Positions 34,892-46,837 of a stretch of 64,000 nucleotides of DNA are shown here, one piece after another; within the stretch, counting starts at the first letter, position 1, and each line of letters starts with the position of its first letter. The DNA comes from Macrophomina tecta (taxonomy: Eukaryota; Ascomycota; Dothideomycetes; Botryosphaeriales; Botryosphaeriaceae), in NCBI GenBank assembly GCA_024180945.1, contig JAKSGN010000021.1, forward strand, positions 1,302,001-1,366,000. Direction: 5' to 3'. Under the pieces are notes generated by a model. The model searched no databases. It worked only from the letters and a program-made list of their open reading frames with translations, and had not been told where the DNA came from. Position numbers and translations under genes: made by a program.

Positions 34892-36409
34892 TATATTCAA
34901 GCAATAACACTGTCTGCCAGGGTGCATTTCATGCGTTATATAGATAGGATAATTTAGAAAATAGCCTAACCCTCCCTACTTTTTTGTGTTCAATGATGTT
35001 GTTTTGTATTTTTTTACGTAAAGACTAGCCCATCTCTATTCATTTACCTCCGGCTGCCTTAGATAGATAGACATGTTAGAATATAACTCAATCAGTTCGC
35101 ACTGAATCTAAGTGCGTCGTCGTGCTTTTTTTCACCGAACACATGTGTATAGCTTTATATGGGACGGACGTGCACCTAGCAAAACCAGAGTAAGAAATCG
35201 TAGGCGAGAAATCATAGGGCTAGTACGACATATAAAGAGTCATGCAAAGAATAGGTTAAAGTAAAATTACGCAAAGAAACCGTATTTTGTAAAAGGGAGC
35301 TTCATACTCAAAGCGAATTTTTATAACAGAGCTCTCTATACAATCTGCAATTTTCTGGAAACAATTAATTTATACGATTTTAAGATTTCATGCAGCTTGG
35401 CTTATTATAAAAACTAGTACTTTCGTAGATACGAAAATTTACGTGGTAGGATGATTTCTACAAAGATAAAGGTGATATAAAAAAACTATTCATAATAAAT
35501 GCAATTACCTAGAAATCAATATATTATATAAAAGGTTTTATCTACAAAAGAAAGTCTTTACATAAATTTAGATATTCTATAAATATAAATATTCATAGAA
35601 TAAAAGCATTTATATAAACAAAAGTTATATAATACTTAAATTTATACGGACCTAATATTTATATAGACATAATATTTATACAAACCTAAGATTTATACAA
35701 ACCTAATATTTATACAGACCTAAGATTTATACAGACCTAAGATTTATACAGACCTAAGATTTTTACAGACCTAATATTTATATAAATTTTTATTTCTACA
35801 AGATTTTATCTTTCATACAATCTTATTTTTTATAAGATATTAATTTTTGTAAAATGCTGTTTTTTACAAGATCTTATTTTTTTATAAGATATTACTTTTT
35901 TATAAGACATTATCTTTTCATTCTTCACAAGGATTTATTTTATATTGTAGGACTTTACGGGACGACTATAATTTTTATAAATGAAAAGTTTTTATAAACT
36001 TTATTCTTTCTTATCTCTTAGAGTCATACGAATCCGTGAAGATGTGCGAGGAGCCGTGAGCGCAGCACCTTATCAGCGTGGGCCTGCGGAAAAGCTTGGC
36101 GAACATCGGATGGGGAGCAGGGGTCCCTTGTCGATTCTCCTGCCCTCATGCGATGGATGATGCGCCATGCTTGCCTGACTGCACATGCTACGCAATCGAT
36201 CAGGCTGTCCGAAGATTCCCAGTGCTTCGTCCCGAAAGCGTGCGCATACTGTAAGGCCTGTCTTTGCAGTCTCCGCGTTGATAGTTAACTTCTTCCTTCT
36301 CTTGTCGGTCGAGATCTCCAGCCCTTTACCCGAAGTCTTATAGATGTTTCTCCATCGTAGCTCCTCATGATTCTTCATTTACCACGTTCTGCTCCCACTT
36401 TCTCACCTT
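34892..36409. other. AT-rich block upstream of DUF3723
   Basis: From about 35,150 to 36,000 the sequence is very AT-rich with no coding frame, then returns abruptly to normal composition at about 36,010, 400 bases before the DUF3723 start codon. It contains the 17-bp tandem array at 35650-35786 and many ATAAGAT/ATATTTATA motifs. Such islands arise from RIP-destroyed transposons. Confidence 0.6.
35650..35786 (+). repeat. 17-bp tandem repeat, about eight units
   Basis: The consensus unit ACCTAAGATTTATACAG repeats about eight times with few changes (G/T at position 7, G/A at the end). The middle units are the most regular; both edges decay into AT-rich sequence. Confidence 0.8.
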
Positions 36410-39013
36410 ATGGCGCACACTCCACTCGAAGAACTCTACTTAGAAGAACGACGAGCTCATTTTCATGGCTCTGCGAAAGTGGATCTCCACAATATCTCTA
36501 TCAACTACAGTCAAGAGGTCAACCCTGATACCGTCAAGCGTCTGATAAAGATCTTTCAGACGCAAGGATGCGCTCGATTAGATCCAGCAAACCACGTTCC
36601 CGTCCTGGTGGAGCGGAGTGTTCTGGATCAGGCATTACGAGATGCTAATGCATCGCCATCGGATCTGCTCCAGCAATTCGCCACGAACCTCCCGCATATA
36701 AGCTTCCCGACAGAGCACAAGCTCAGCTGCGTGCACGGCCGACATAGACTGTTGGCGGCTGAGGCGTATCTTTTGCCGGAGGAGCGGTGGTGGTGTGTGG
36801 ACTTGTACACCTCCGGTAAGGCCACGATTCTGTTCCTTAAGCTGGTACTTACCTGTCAACTACAGATATATCCGAATCAACACGAGATCGCATCTCTGAT
36901 GCGTACAGCAACTTCGGCGATTGTTCCGATGGCGAAAAATTCCTTCAAATCTGTCGATATCAAGACAAAGGCGATGAAGAGGCGGAGCTGCGCTGGACGT
37001 CACGGCTGAGTCCGAACAAACAAGAGATTCTACATAAGATCCGAAGAACTGAATGGCTATACCAGGCTCTCATCAAGCTCACAAGGTTTCGTGGCCTGTG
37101 GGCTGACTTCTACTTAGGACAGTTTCGGAACCTGCTCACATGGAAATGTCGAGAGGTGAGTTTCGATCCACTCTGGCGATCAATCACATACTCAACGTCT
37201 ACAGGAAGTGTCAAGATACCTGGATGAAATTTATGTCGTATGGAGCAGGATAACCTCGGGTGTCTCATCTGCGGTGGAGCTTATCGATAGCTATACCGTG
37301 CATCGACTCCAAGGCCGAGTTCCGGAATACAGCACTCAGGATCAAGATGCGATAAGAGCCCTTTTCGAGAATGGCGAGGCATTTCCAAAAATAGTGGAAG
37401 ACTCTCAGAGGGCTACGATCCTTCACAACATACTTTCGCTCGGCACTATCGTTGTATCTTTTAAGACTTTTTTCCAGGATGCTAAGTGTTTGGAACAAGT
37501 GGCCCTCACTTTGCGTGATCTTTCGATGCCAGGTCGCGATGACTCGCTGGAGATGAGCTTCAGAAGGATTTACTCGGGCTCAGGGCGAGTTTCGATTCAG
37601 GTCGCAGAGAATGATTTCCGAGAGGTGTCTGTCAGCCCCAGCGAAGCGGCTCGACTCGGGTACCTTCAAATTTGCCTTTGTGTGCTTCGAAATTTCCCCC
37701 AAACATCTCCGGAACACTATGCGAGGCAAGAGTCTCCAAAGCGGCAAAAGAGGGTTTCCAGGAGCGCCAGTTCCAAGGCGACACTGGATCTACACCCCAA
37801 ACTTGCGAACCTGGCTTCTCAGATTGGGTTCAATTCCACTCAAATTCAAAAATACCTGAAGGATAATACCGATGCCAGAGCTATACGCGCCTTTCTTTAT
37901 TCGATACGGCCAAGGGAACAATACGCAGTGAGCCATGCTGAGTTGGAAACGGCGGTTCTAAGAATAAAGCAGGAGCTGGGAGTCTTCAAAACTAAGCCTA
38001 TGGCAGTAATGTTACCGGAAATAGCCACAGAAGCTGCCGGGGAACCAGTGGACCTAAGGTATGGAATGCCTTCGGAAGTATCTCAAACGTTGGACCGTCC
38101 GCACCTGTACTTGCCTATATTGTATGCGAAACGGAAGCATCAGACAAGACGGGAAATAACATCATTCGGCGCGAAACGGTTTATGTTCTTCAACTTTTTC
38201 GGTCGTGATGTAGAGCTGCCTTTGCCGGCCGAAGAACTGTCCTTGCCGCAGAATGGACTTCAAAGGACCGAGAGCCAGCAAGGTGAGCGACACCGCAGTC
38301 TAGAGGAGCACACGCTGTCTCAGGCTCCTCCTAGATTGCTTCAGACTACAGTATTTCGACCAGAAAATATAGAACGAAGAGCCAGGCTCGACCACAATCT
38401 TAACATGTCTGTGAACGGTCCGGAGGCCGGAACGACATCACTGGGCCCTGGTCTGGGAAACTACCAAGTGCAAGACTACCTTGACGTTATAGGTAGGGAG
38501 CCTCACCAATCTTGGGCAGCTGGCCCTGAAGAAGACATTTCAGATGGACTAGACCGCCTAAGCCAGGATTGTCGTCGCAGAGGAAAAATGGCGTTCTGGA
38601 AGCTCGAAACTAACAACTTCATCCTGGTAGACGACAATGACGAGATAGTCAAACGATTTATAGAGGCCCTTGGAAAGGGCGACGTTGTTGAAATGGGAGC
38701 TAAGCAAGGCTTTGTCCTTGTTTTCAACGATAAGATCGTTCATGACAGTGCTACCGACGTGTTAGCATCTGCCCGTACAAAGTCTGGCTTGGATTTTCCA
38801 GGAATTATTTTTCTGATGGATGTCCCACGCGACCAGGAACTTAATCCATGGCAAAGAGCGGCAAGCTCTGGATCATTTCGAAAGGCAGTTCATCTTCTCA
38901 ATGGAGGTAATCTCATTCAGTCTCGTAAGAGAAAGATCTCGGATATGTATGCATCTTCATCAATTTATTCTGGAGATGCTGGAGAAAGAGGTCGAAGCAC
39001 CTCAGCAGACTAG
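36410..39013 (+). CDS. DUF3723 family protein, intact copy
   Basis: Exons 36410-36815, 36866-37155 and 37205-39013 give 834 aa. Both joins are clean (GTAAGG..ACAG and GTGAGT..ACAG), linking VDLYTS to DISESTRDRI and TWKCRE to EVSRYLDEIY. Hallmarks of DUF3723 are FQTQGCARLDPANHVPVLV (residues 49-67), CVHGRHRLLAA (107-117), WWCVDLY, FRGLWADF, YTVHRLQGR and FKTFFQDAKCLEQ. The last third is a separate helical region with FWKLE and a basic tail (SRKRKISD). The family is of unknown function and is a recurrent cargo gene of Starship elements in Pezizomycotina. The GRHR..AA and VDLY motifs resemble the ParB/sulfiredoxin fold, which is my inference. A decayed paralogue lies about 8 kb downstream on the same strand. 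Confidence 0.85.
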
Positions 39014-41034
39014 ACTTCGACGTAGATCAACTGATGGAAATGAACTCAATCACCTCCGTTATCTATTATTGGATAAATTAGCTTAGTCATTCATTTTGAG
39101 ACGTCTTAGGGGTCAACACCACATCGTGCACCGTTGCTGGTCTTACGGCGACGGCTTCAGCGCAAAGGTGAGCTCCATCTGATAGAAGGCGGTGCGGAAC
39201 CGTCGCGCACAGCAAGTGCGGCAAACAAGCTCGACAATTTCCACTCATTAAGGTGCTGCGCTGGTAGGCGCGCATATCAGGGACGTATAAGTAGCGTTCG
39301 CTAGGGAAGAAAGTCTTCGGGCTCAACGTTGATAAGTTGGCCGTGAGGGATAGCGAGCAAGGCATTGTTCGTGCCTAGATATCCTGGGTGGCAAAACAGA
39401 ACGGGTAGCGTGCTGCGAGTGACACGGTCGGCGGAATCAGGGGTCAGCGGTGCATGAGGTGGACATATTCTTACGCCATTCATGCTCCCATTGCATGGCA
39501 GCGGAGACGAAAATACGGCGACGGCATGGCCATGGTAATAGTAATAACCTTGACCATGGAAGACAGGGAATAGGCGGGTGGTATAGGCAAGTAAGTAGCT
39601 TGATTGTGTCAGCGGAGCAACGTGCAACCAGATCGTTATTGCTCTAAAGCCGTCCCGCGACCGCTCTATTAACGACTCAGACAAGCCTAATTAGTCATTT
39701 AGCGAACAGATGCAGGCTACTAATGCTGTTGTTGTTCCATCGCACTAGCGCATCACCTTCACGCCTCAGGCCTCGACTCCGCTTTGGCTCATGCGTTGTC
39801 AGCCAATGCGCATCAACCAGCCCGGCCATGGTTCCGCTGCCTTCCTCGCTGGTGCCTTATCTTTCTGAACTCTTCTGTCGCTCTTTTAGTGTTCTAATTA
39901 CGATCAGATATGCGCGTACACTCCCGGCTGCACTTCACAGCATACGTCCTGCCGCCTTTCATGCCTTCCGTTCGGAAAGTCCGCGATTACATTAGTTAAG
40001 TCTGCTCTGGGCTGGCTAGAGACGACAGTCCTGCCATTTCTCCATTACGCAACTGCCTCCCTCGTGAATTTGATTTGAGTACACGAATTGGATGCCTAGT
40101 CATGTGTTACATAGGCCGCATCGGTGCGTTTGATCACAAAATATCCACAAAGCAAGGGAGTATACTGTTACTCGTTCTATACATTGCTTTGGACATGCAG
40201 ACATGGCTGGTGCTACAAGGAAATAGCGATAGGGGATTGAGGGAGCTCCGCTATCGCGAGTTCTGGTACTTCTAGATTGCATTCTCGTGACGCACGGGAT
40301 GTGAGGCTTTTTTTGGCGAATGAAAAGTTTTCTCTACCCGATGCCAGTAGCCTTAATGGTTTCTTGTCGTACACAGGAACGGAGGACACATACCCTTTAA
40401 CCATGCGTCCAGCTAATTGTAAACCATAGGACTGACGAAGAATTGCAGGTCTCGAGGCCTCGGAATCTACCATTGCAATATGCACCATACGCTAAGCTGG
40501 ACGTTTAACAGACATCATGCTGAGGAGTCAGAGCTTACAAGAAGCTGTGGCGAAAAGTTATCGAATTAATCGGGACGAATTAATGTAAGAGTCATTCGCG
40601 TCCCTTACATTATAAAAGGTTTTGAGTGCACAGCCTCCACTCAACGGTCAAGTTATGTTACACCGCATTCGGATGCGATACTATCAGGGCGCATGGTTGG
40701 TCTCATATTTCTATCCTCGGGTGTTCATGGACGAGCAAAAATGATTGCCACGTCACTGCTGTGTAGGCTACGCCGCATGCCCGCAGTGCCACGTCAGTGC
40801 GGGTATGTACCACATCATGAGACTCATTTCTCGTCTCTATATTCCTAGGCTCTATATAAATAGCAGATATAATCTGTTTTGTTAAGATTACCTTTAGTTC
40901 TGCATCAATTTCACAAGATAAAAGAAGATCGGTACTGAGACTGCAGGCATAACGTGAAGTTCGGACCATAGTTGCTGAGCGGCTCGGTGAAAATCATCGC
41001 AGCTTCCTGCTCAACGATAGGCACAGATTTTCCG
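39014..41034. other. Intergenic stretch with repeat D
   Basis: Repeat D copy 2 (39036-39124) starts right after the DUF3723 stop. No further gene is supported; frames around 39.1-40.5 kb lack domains. Confidence 0.45.
39036..39124 (+). repeat. Dispersed repeat D, copy 2
   Basis: It is nearly identical over about 75 bp to 52447-52545, including ATTATTGGATAAATTAGCTT and GTCAACACCAC or TTCAACACCAC. It begins 23 bases after the stop of the intact DUF3723 gene. Confidence 0.8.
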
Positions 41035-42390
41035 ATGTCGCAAGACTATCCTATGTCCAATCATCTTCAGTATGCTAGTCCTGGTTAGCTCTCTCTCTGT
41101 GCTAACAAGGCTTACTGTTCAGCAGGAAAGATCAAACCTCGCACTTAGATGACGCTGCAAAAATCCTCGACCATCTCACTCACCTGAGAAAGTTGGTTCT
41201 TCCCGAAGAAAGTCTCCAAAGCCATGGCTATATTCTGCAATCTCTGGGGGGAGATGACTTGGAAATGAAGAAGCATTGCCAACGCTGTGGTAAAAGTATT
41301 CTGTCAGACATAATTGAGCAGGAGAAAGACCGAAGCACTAACGCGCCTTAAGCAATGTCACAGTTCCGAAAGAGAGAACCAAGCAAGAAAACGCCAGGTC
41401 AGCGGAAGGAACCACAGCTGAAAGTTGTTCTACCTGGCGAAGAACCACTGGGAGAAAACAATCAGAGACCTAACCAAGACAGCCAGCCCACAGCCAAGGC
41501 TCAAGAACCCATTCTACGATGCAGATTTCACAGTGGTATGGTGGAAACTAAGGTGATTTCGAAGTTCTCTTGCATTATAAAGAATCACATGAGCTTACGG
41601 CAATTGCTTGTTTTAGCTTTGGTCATGTTGCGGGCAGAAGCCATCAGCTGCCCCCTGTTCCGGCAGCGAAGATCACATCCCGCGTCAATACCCAAAAGGC
41701 GAACTCGAGCGCTTCTGGCAGATAGCGCCTACGCCTGCACCTACACCGGCCTCATCCCAAAGCATCCGCCTAGCTGTCGCCATAGACTGCGAGATGGGCA
41801 CCGCTGCATCCGGAGATTCGGAATTGATCCGCGTCACGCTGGTCGACTATTTCACGTCCGACGTCCTCCTCGACAATCTCGTCTTCCCCAATGTGCCCAT
41901 GCGAGATCTCAGAACCCGTTTCTCAGGCGTGACTTGGTCCGAATTGCACAAGGCGCGTAGGAAACGCACGTGCATTTTCGGCCGCGATAATGCTAGACGA
42001 GCGGTGTGGAAGTTCGTCGGTCCGAACACGGTAGTCGTCGGGCACTCCGCCCATAACGATTTGATTGCTTTGCGTTGGGCGCATCGGACCGTCGTGGACA
42101 CGTACCACCTCGATGCGCTACAGCCGCCGAAACCTCATGCCGAAGGTACTTTAGATGCCAAGCAAACGTCCAGCAACTCGAACGAAAGCCCACCCACCGC
42201 CGCCTCAGCCTGTGATTTGGAACAAAAAGGAGTGGCAAGGCATCCTTCACCAAGGTCGTTGAAGGGTATGACGCTTGAGAAACTTGGCCGCAAGATTCAG
42301 ATAGCGGGGAGACAAGGACACAATAGCCTTGAAGATGCTATTGCAACAAGGGACTTGGCATGGTGGGTTGTCTGCACCACTCAGGGTTGA
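41035..42390 (+). CDS. DEDDh 3'-5' exonuclease (Rex/RNase T-like) with N-terminal zinc-binding motifs
   Basis: Exons 41035-41069, 41123-41289, 41353-41552 and 41617-42390 give 391 aa. The introns have GTATGC, GTAAAA and GTGATT donors and CTAAC branch sites in the first two. The exonuclease domain (about 185-391) holds all DEDDh motifs: D191 and E193 in AIDCEMG, D282 in GHSAHNDLIALRW, and H369 and D374 in GHNSLEDAIATRDL. Upstream are a C-x2-C pair (HCQRC), then CRFHSG and WSCCGQ ending in HIPRQYPKGELERFWQ, which matches the zinc-knuckle layout of fungal Rex-like nucleases. These enzymes trim RNA 3' ends; the exact substrate is not deducible. A roughly 40-residue Ser/Pro insert lies between ExoII and ExoIII. 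The tiny first exon is the least certain part. Confidence 0.85.
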
Positions 42391-42889
42391 AGCAAACGAA
42401 ATTGGTGAGATGTCTCTGTTGGAAGACGCATTTCGATTTCGGTTCTATTTCCTTTTTTTTTTCTTTTATCCTAGGCACCTGGATAGTTAAAGCCAGAGAA
42501 AAGGAAAGAAAATGATGACCCTGAACTTGTCTTGATACTGGCCAGATTCTTTACTACCGTTCGTAGCCACAGTCAAACTGTTAAGCAGTGAGGAATTGAG
42601 GTTCACTGCTGCCTTATTGAATGATGCTAAAGCTACTCATTATATACACGATGGCGAGGGACCCTGTAACGTCTCTTAACAGCGGTGCTACGCTTAAAGG
42701 TATGAAAAGAGTAATAGAAAAGCAAATACTGATATGTGTAGTGAGACAGCAAATAATAACGGCAGATAATGACGGTAAATGGTGATGATGGTTGACACAA
42801 ACACAAGAGAATTGTCAGCCAGCGTCCGAACTTTGTTTATGTTTTAGGACCATCTGTCTTTTATTCTACTTTTAGAATGGTATATACTT

Positions 42890-43055
42890 GACGGAATTTG
42901 CACTTGATCTACCCTCCCTCCACCCCCAACCCGAAAAAAAAAAATCAGTGGGTCCAAGCCTGCCCAGTGTCGCCCAAGACAGCCCAAGATAAATCACGGT
43001 GTTATAAACTTATCCAATAACAGATCGCGTAGGTGATTAGCTCAGTTTCCATCAT
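42890..43055 (-). repeat. Dispersed repeat D, copy 3 (diverged)
   Basis: The far end (GGAATTTGCACTTGATC) and near end (GTAGGTGATTAGCTCAGTTT) match copy 1 with transitions; the middle is rearranged and has an A run. Confidence 0.45.
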
Positions 43056-44511
43056 ATCCTGGTTGACAGCTTATGTAGTGCTAAAGGTACTTGATGTATC
43101 GAGTAGTGTGGTTTATATTATATCGCTGTAACCGTTATGGGTTTCAGTCGTTGCTGCAAAAGCTATTCCGCCAACCTCCCGCCGACTCCGAGTAGCTGGT
43201 TTGTCCCGACAATTCTATATACAGAGGCGGTTCGTAAAATGATTACCCATGCCACTACTTGATTATCAAACTTCCGCACACTGGTGCCCTCCTGGAGTAT
43301 GGCATGTACGTTCCCTCCACCCCCCCCCAACAAAAAAACCACATACTTTGCAATAGTTATATCCTAACAACAAGCAACGCTACCCTATAAGTCCTGCGCT
43401 AGCCTTACGGTGGAGCTAGTCAGGAATATCTGCGATTACCTACCCTATCCAGAGCAGGTCACTGTAAGCTGAACGTGCCGAATACCTGCACGCAGCAGTT
43501 GTTCAGATGAAGGCAAAGCAACACAACCACGATGTGAAAGGAACGCACCTATACTGTGGAAGATTTTACGTAAACGGGAAGGTGGCCTTGCTTCGACCTC
43601 GCCGACAAATGCTCAGAAGGATTTCAACAATCTACTGCCCATTATGGCTTCTTCGCCTGCAATGTCTGCCTGAAGATTAGGCCAGCACTGCAACTTTCCA
43701 ATAGTATAATGAAGGGCAGCTCGGGAAGAGATCTCACCTAGGCTCTAGTGATCAGCACAATGGCTCCTCTATTCCTTGTGGCGCTAGGATTGGTATATAC
43801 AGGCGTAATGCTCCTTACGAACCTGCTACCAGTCTGAGTACGAGGCTCATGCGGACCTCCTGCGGGAAGCAATCGGTCCACATGCGTGTCACGTAATACT
43901 CACGTAATACACACGTAACACCACTTAGCAGCCACTCGTAGATAGCTGGCCTCCGGCCGGCTCTTCGCGTCCCTCCATGAATCGTTTGTCAATCAATGAA
44001 GAACTACTCTTATGCCATTACTGAACTCTCTGATAGCTTCCAGTTCTCACAACAGGCCGGGAACCTGAACGCGATATGGCGGTAGCGTCAATATTGGAGG
44101 CGGATGGGGAATCGTAAGCTTGGGGTGTAGATGATTTAGGAGACTTTCGACTAAACCAAGGAATCGCAGTTGTTGTATAGGCTATAACTGAACTCTTTAT
44201 AACCTCCGTAAATCCAGGCACTTATATTAAATTATCGACTAGCGACTCGTAGTCGGCAGGGGGTTGGCTGCATGACGTTGCAGCATCGACTAAAACCAAA
44301 CACGGTCGAACCGTTATAACACAAATGACCCGAGAATCAGAGTAAATAACAGTCTTTCTAGCTTAGAATCTTACCTATAGCCCATAAGTGCAGAAAATAA
44401 TCATTACTGTCATCATCATTATCTTTAGGACAGCAGGAGATGAGGGAATCGAGAAGTTAATAGGGGAGCAGCCCATGCAGGAAGATGTGGGCCAGCATGA
44501 CGCCACTTCCT

Positions 44512-44529
44512 CACGTGCAATGTCACGTG
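44512..44529. promoter_or_regulatory. Paired CACGTG E-boxes
   Basis: Two perfect CACGTG hexamers (44512-44517 and 44524-44529) lie 12 bases apart, about 440 bases upstream of the gene at 44968. bHLH factors bind this palindrome. The pairing is seen; function is inference. Confidence 0.3.
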
Positions 44530-44967
44530 TTCCTTGACTATTCCCCACGTTGAATTTTTTTTTTTTTTTGGGCTAACTGAACAATTGTACTAAATCACTT
44601 TAGTGTAGAAATTGCAAAGGCTTCTTCGTAATCTTATCGCCAGATTAATCAAAATAGAGCCCGTAGGCTTTTGCCAAGGCGGAGCTCAGGCCCAAAGTTT
44701 CCGTCTAAGCGAGATCAGACCGCCACTCTCTTTACTTCTCGTCTCCGCACAGGGTGCCATCCACCTACTGTCGGTGGTGCTCTTGTCGCATATTAGCAAC
44801 TTGAAACAGCAGTATCTTCAAGGCTGGGAGTATGAGCTGCCGATTAGCTTCGTCCATCATACGCACCTAGACCTGCCCTGATGAACCCCATTCGGCGATC
44901 GAACGCGTCCGGCTACCTACTTTGCGTCTAAGCGTTCTTCCGTGGACCACTATCTCCAGCCGCCATC

Positions 44968-46111
44968 ATGAACTCGAAATCAAAGGCCGAGCGTTTACTT
45001 GTATTCATTGTGTATCGTGCTGTCTTTACGGATGGCCTCGCTCGAGTACGGAAGCCAAGCAAAATCAAGGCCATTGTCCAGGCGCATTGGCCATCCTGCG
45101 AAAGCTCAGTGGGCGGTTATGGCATTGGCAAGGTTGTTGATATTCTTAGAGACCTCCTGAGGGCTGGAGTGTTTGAGTCAGAAGCTCAGGCGCGTAAAGA
45201 ATTCCCAGAGCTCTTCCGTAATTTCTTGCCGGATGGCTTCCGTCCCATCACATTTGCGGATGGCGTAGCACAAGTCAAGGTCGGAACGACAGAAAGGCAG
45301 CCATCTTCAGAGCACACCGAAGAGACTGAACAAAGCACCATCATTCAGCTTGACGGAAGCTCGAAGAGCGGTATGTGTCTAGACCATCTCGTATACATGT
45401 GAGAACAACTTCTAACACTTCTCGCGCAAAGTATCCGCTTCTACGGAAATTTTGGAAGAGAGCGAAAGTGATCACCTGTCACGACCGTGCCCACTGCCTA
45501 AATACATCCAGCACCGCATCCTCACGAACACGCAATCGCTGCTTGAGACATGCTGCTTTGACTTTGCTACCCAGTGGCTGCCCACAGTGCTCCTTGAGAA
45601 CGGCTGGGATTGTGCAGTCGCGTGCGAACTACAACGATGGATTCGTGTTCTGAAAAGTCACGTTGCACAGTTGCCGAACAACACCTTTTGCAGTGCCAAC
45701 ACACAATCACTTGAGAACATGGCCAGGTCTATCCCACGTCTTCGTCATACTGCTGTGCATCGCTTGTCCCTTACAACGAACGAGTTTCTGCAGTTGCTTA
45801 CATCCGCGGTTGAACTCACGGTAGTCTTGCGGGACGAAGTCCGTACCGAGAAACTAAGAAAATTGTACAACGAAATCAAGACTCAGATCGACCTGACGGA
45901 TCAGAGTAAGAAGAGAATAAGGGACACCGTCCGCCCTCAGCTCCGCCGAATCCAGGGTATGAGAACAGGTCTTGCCAACAGAGAAAAGTATCTTCTTTCG
46001 GAAACGAAACAGAAGGAGAAGCAGGCTGACGACCTGGCTGTTAAGAAGCTAGAGGATCTGATTCTAGAGGTATTCTCAGATCAAAGTCAGGGTGAGAGAG
46101 TGAACAGATGA
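44968..46111 (+). CDS. Conserved fungal protein of unknown function
   Basis: Two exons, 44968-45370 and 45432-46111, give 360 aa. The 61-nt intron has donor GTATGT and a CTAAC branch, and joins SSKS to VSASTEILEE. The N-terminal 110 residues form a helical domain (AERLLVFIVYRAVFTDGLA, GGYGIGKVVDILRDLL). After a disordered linker there is a second domain with LETCCFDFATQWLP, IPRLRHTAVHRLSLTTNEF and a long charged helix (KLYNEIKTQIDLTDQSKKRI), probably coiled coil, to the C terminus. I recognise the RLRHTAVHRL phrase from a large ascomycete family whose members often carry unreliable automatic names. No catalytic motif is visible and I assign no function. It sits between the two DUF3723 copies. 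Confidence 0.75.
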
Positions 46112-46837
46112 TATCAGTATATCAGTGTGGCTGAGGGCCGGTTAAAGGCAGGGTTCAGGTGATGAAGCGCGGACGAGGGTGGTACCATTCCTCTCCAGGT
46201 ACCTGGTTGTGCTTGGCCCTATCGGGCGATCTAGAGCATATTTTCCCTTTAGGCCGTATAGCTACAGATCTGCTATGTTAGTTGAGCATTCTGCGTGCCT
46301 GAAACAGCACTGGTAGGGCATATCTTTGATGTTATCGAACTATGTGGTCAGCGTCCTGCGGCAGAGGACCTGCGACAGTGCAAAGAGCGAATGTGAGGGA
46401 ACCCATTGACATTAACACACTGCATACTCGCACTGGAAGTGGGGGCACGTATCTTCTAGGGACTCTGGGCAACATGAGAAATCCGACATTTACCCCCAAT
46501 GTCCACCTAGACCCGGTCTTTAAGTAATCCAGACAAAAATTTCACTTTGAGTTCCTCCAAGCTTGCATTTCTTGCTTCAGTGCAATGGCCAAATCGTAAC
46601 TCTCTTTTCCAGAGCAGGAACATCTCCAATTGCCACAGCGGGCATATATGACTTGAACGTCTAAATCAGACTTCGAAATAACGTCATAAAAGCTTTGCTT
46701 CCCAAATTTATTGTCGTACGGCAAGATACCTGCATCTTTTAGGTATCAACGGTAGACGCCGATTGATATCATGGCCTTGTCGCAGTCTGCATCTGTCAAT
46801 CCTACAGCCAATTTCAAAATATGACAACACTCTTAAA
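46112..46837. other. Short intergenic stretch
   Basis: No gene is supported between the conserved protein and the DUF3723 relic. Confidence 0.4.

Larger units (their letters stand above)
42391..44967. other. Intergenic stretch
   Basis: It contains repeat D copy 3 (42890-43055), T, A and C homopolymers, and paired CACGTG sites at 44512-44529. No gene is supported; the 89-residue frame at 44612-44881 lacks a domain. Confidence 0.4.

Noticed and set aside
44612..44881. 89-aa ORF just upstream of the conserved gene
   Set aside because: No domain, different frame, no splice link to 44968; more likely promoter or 5' UTR.
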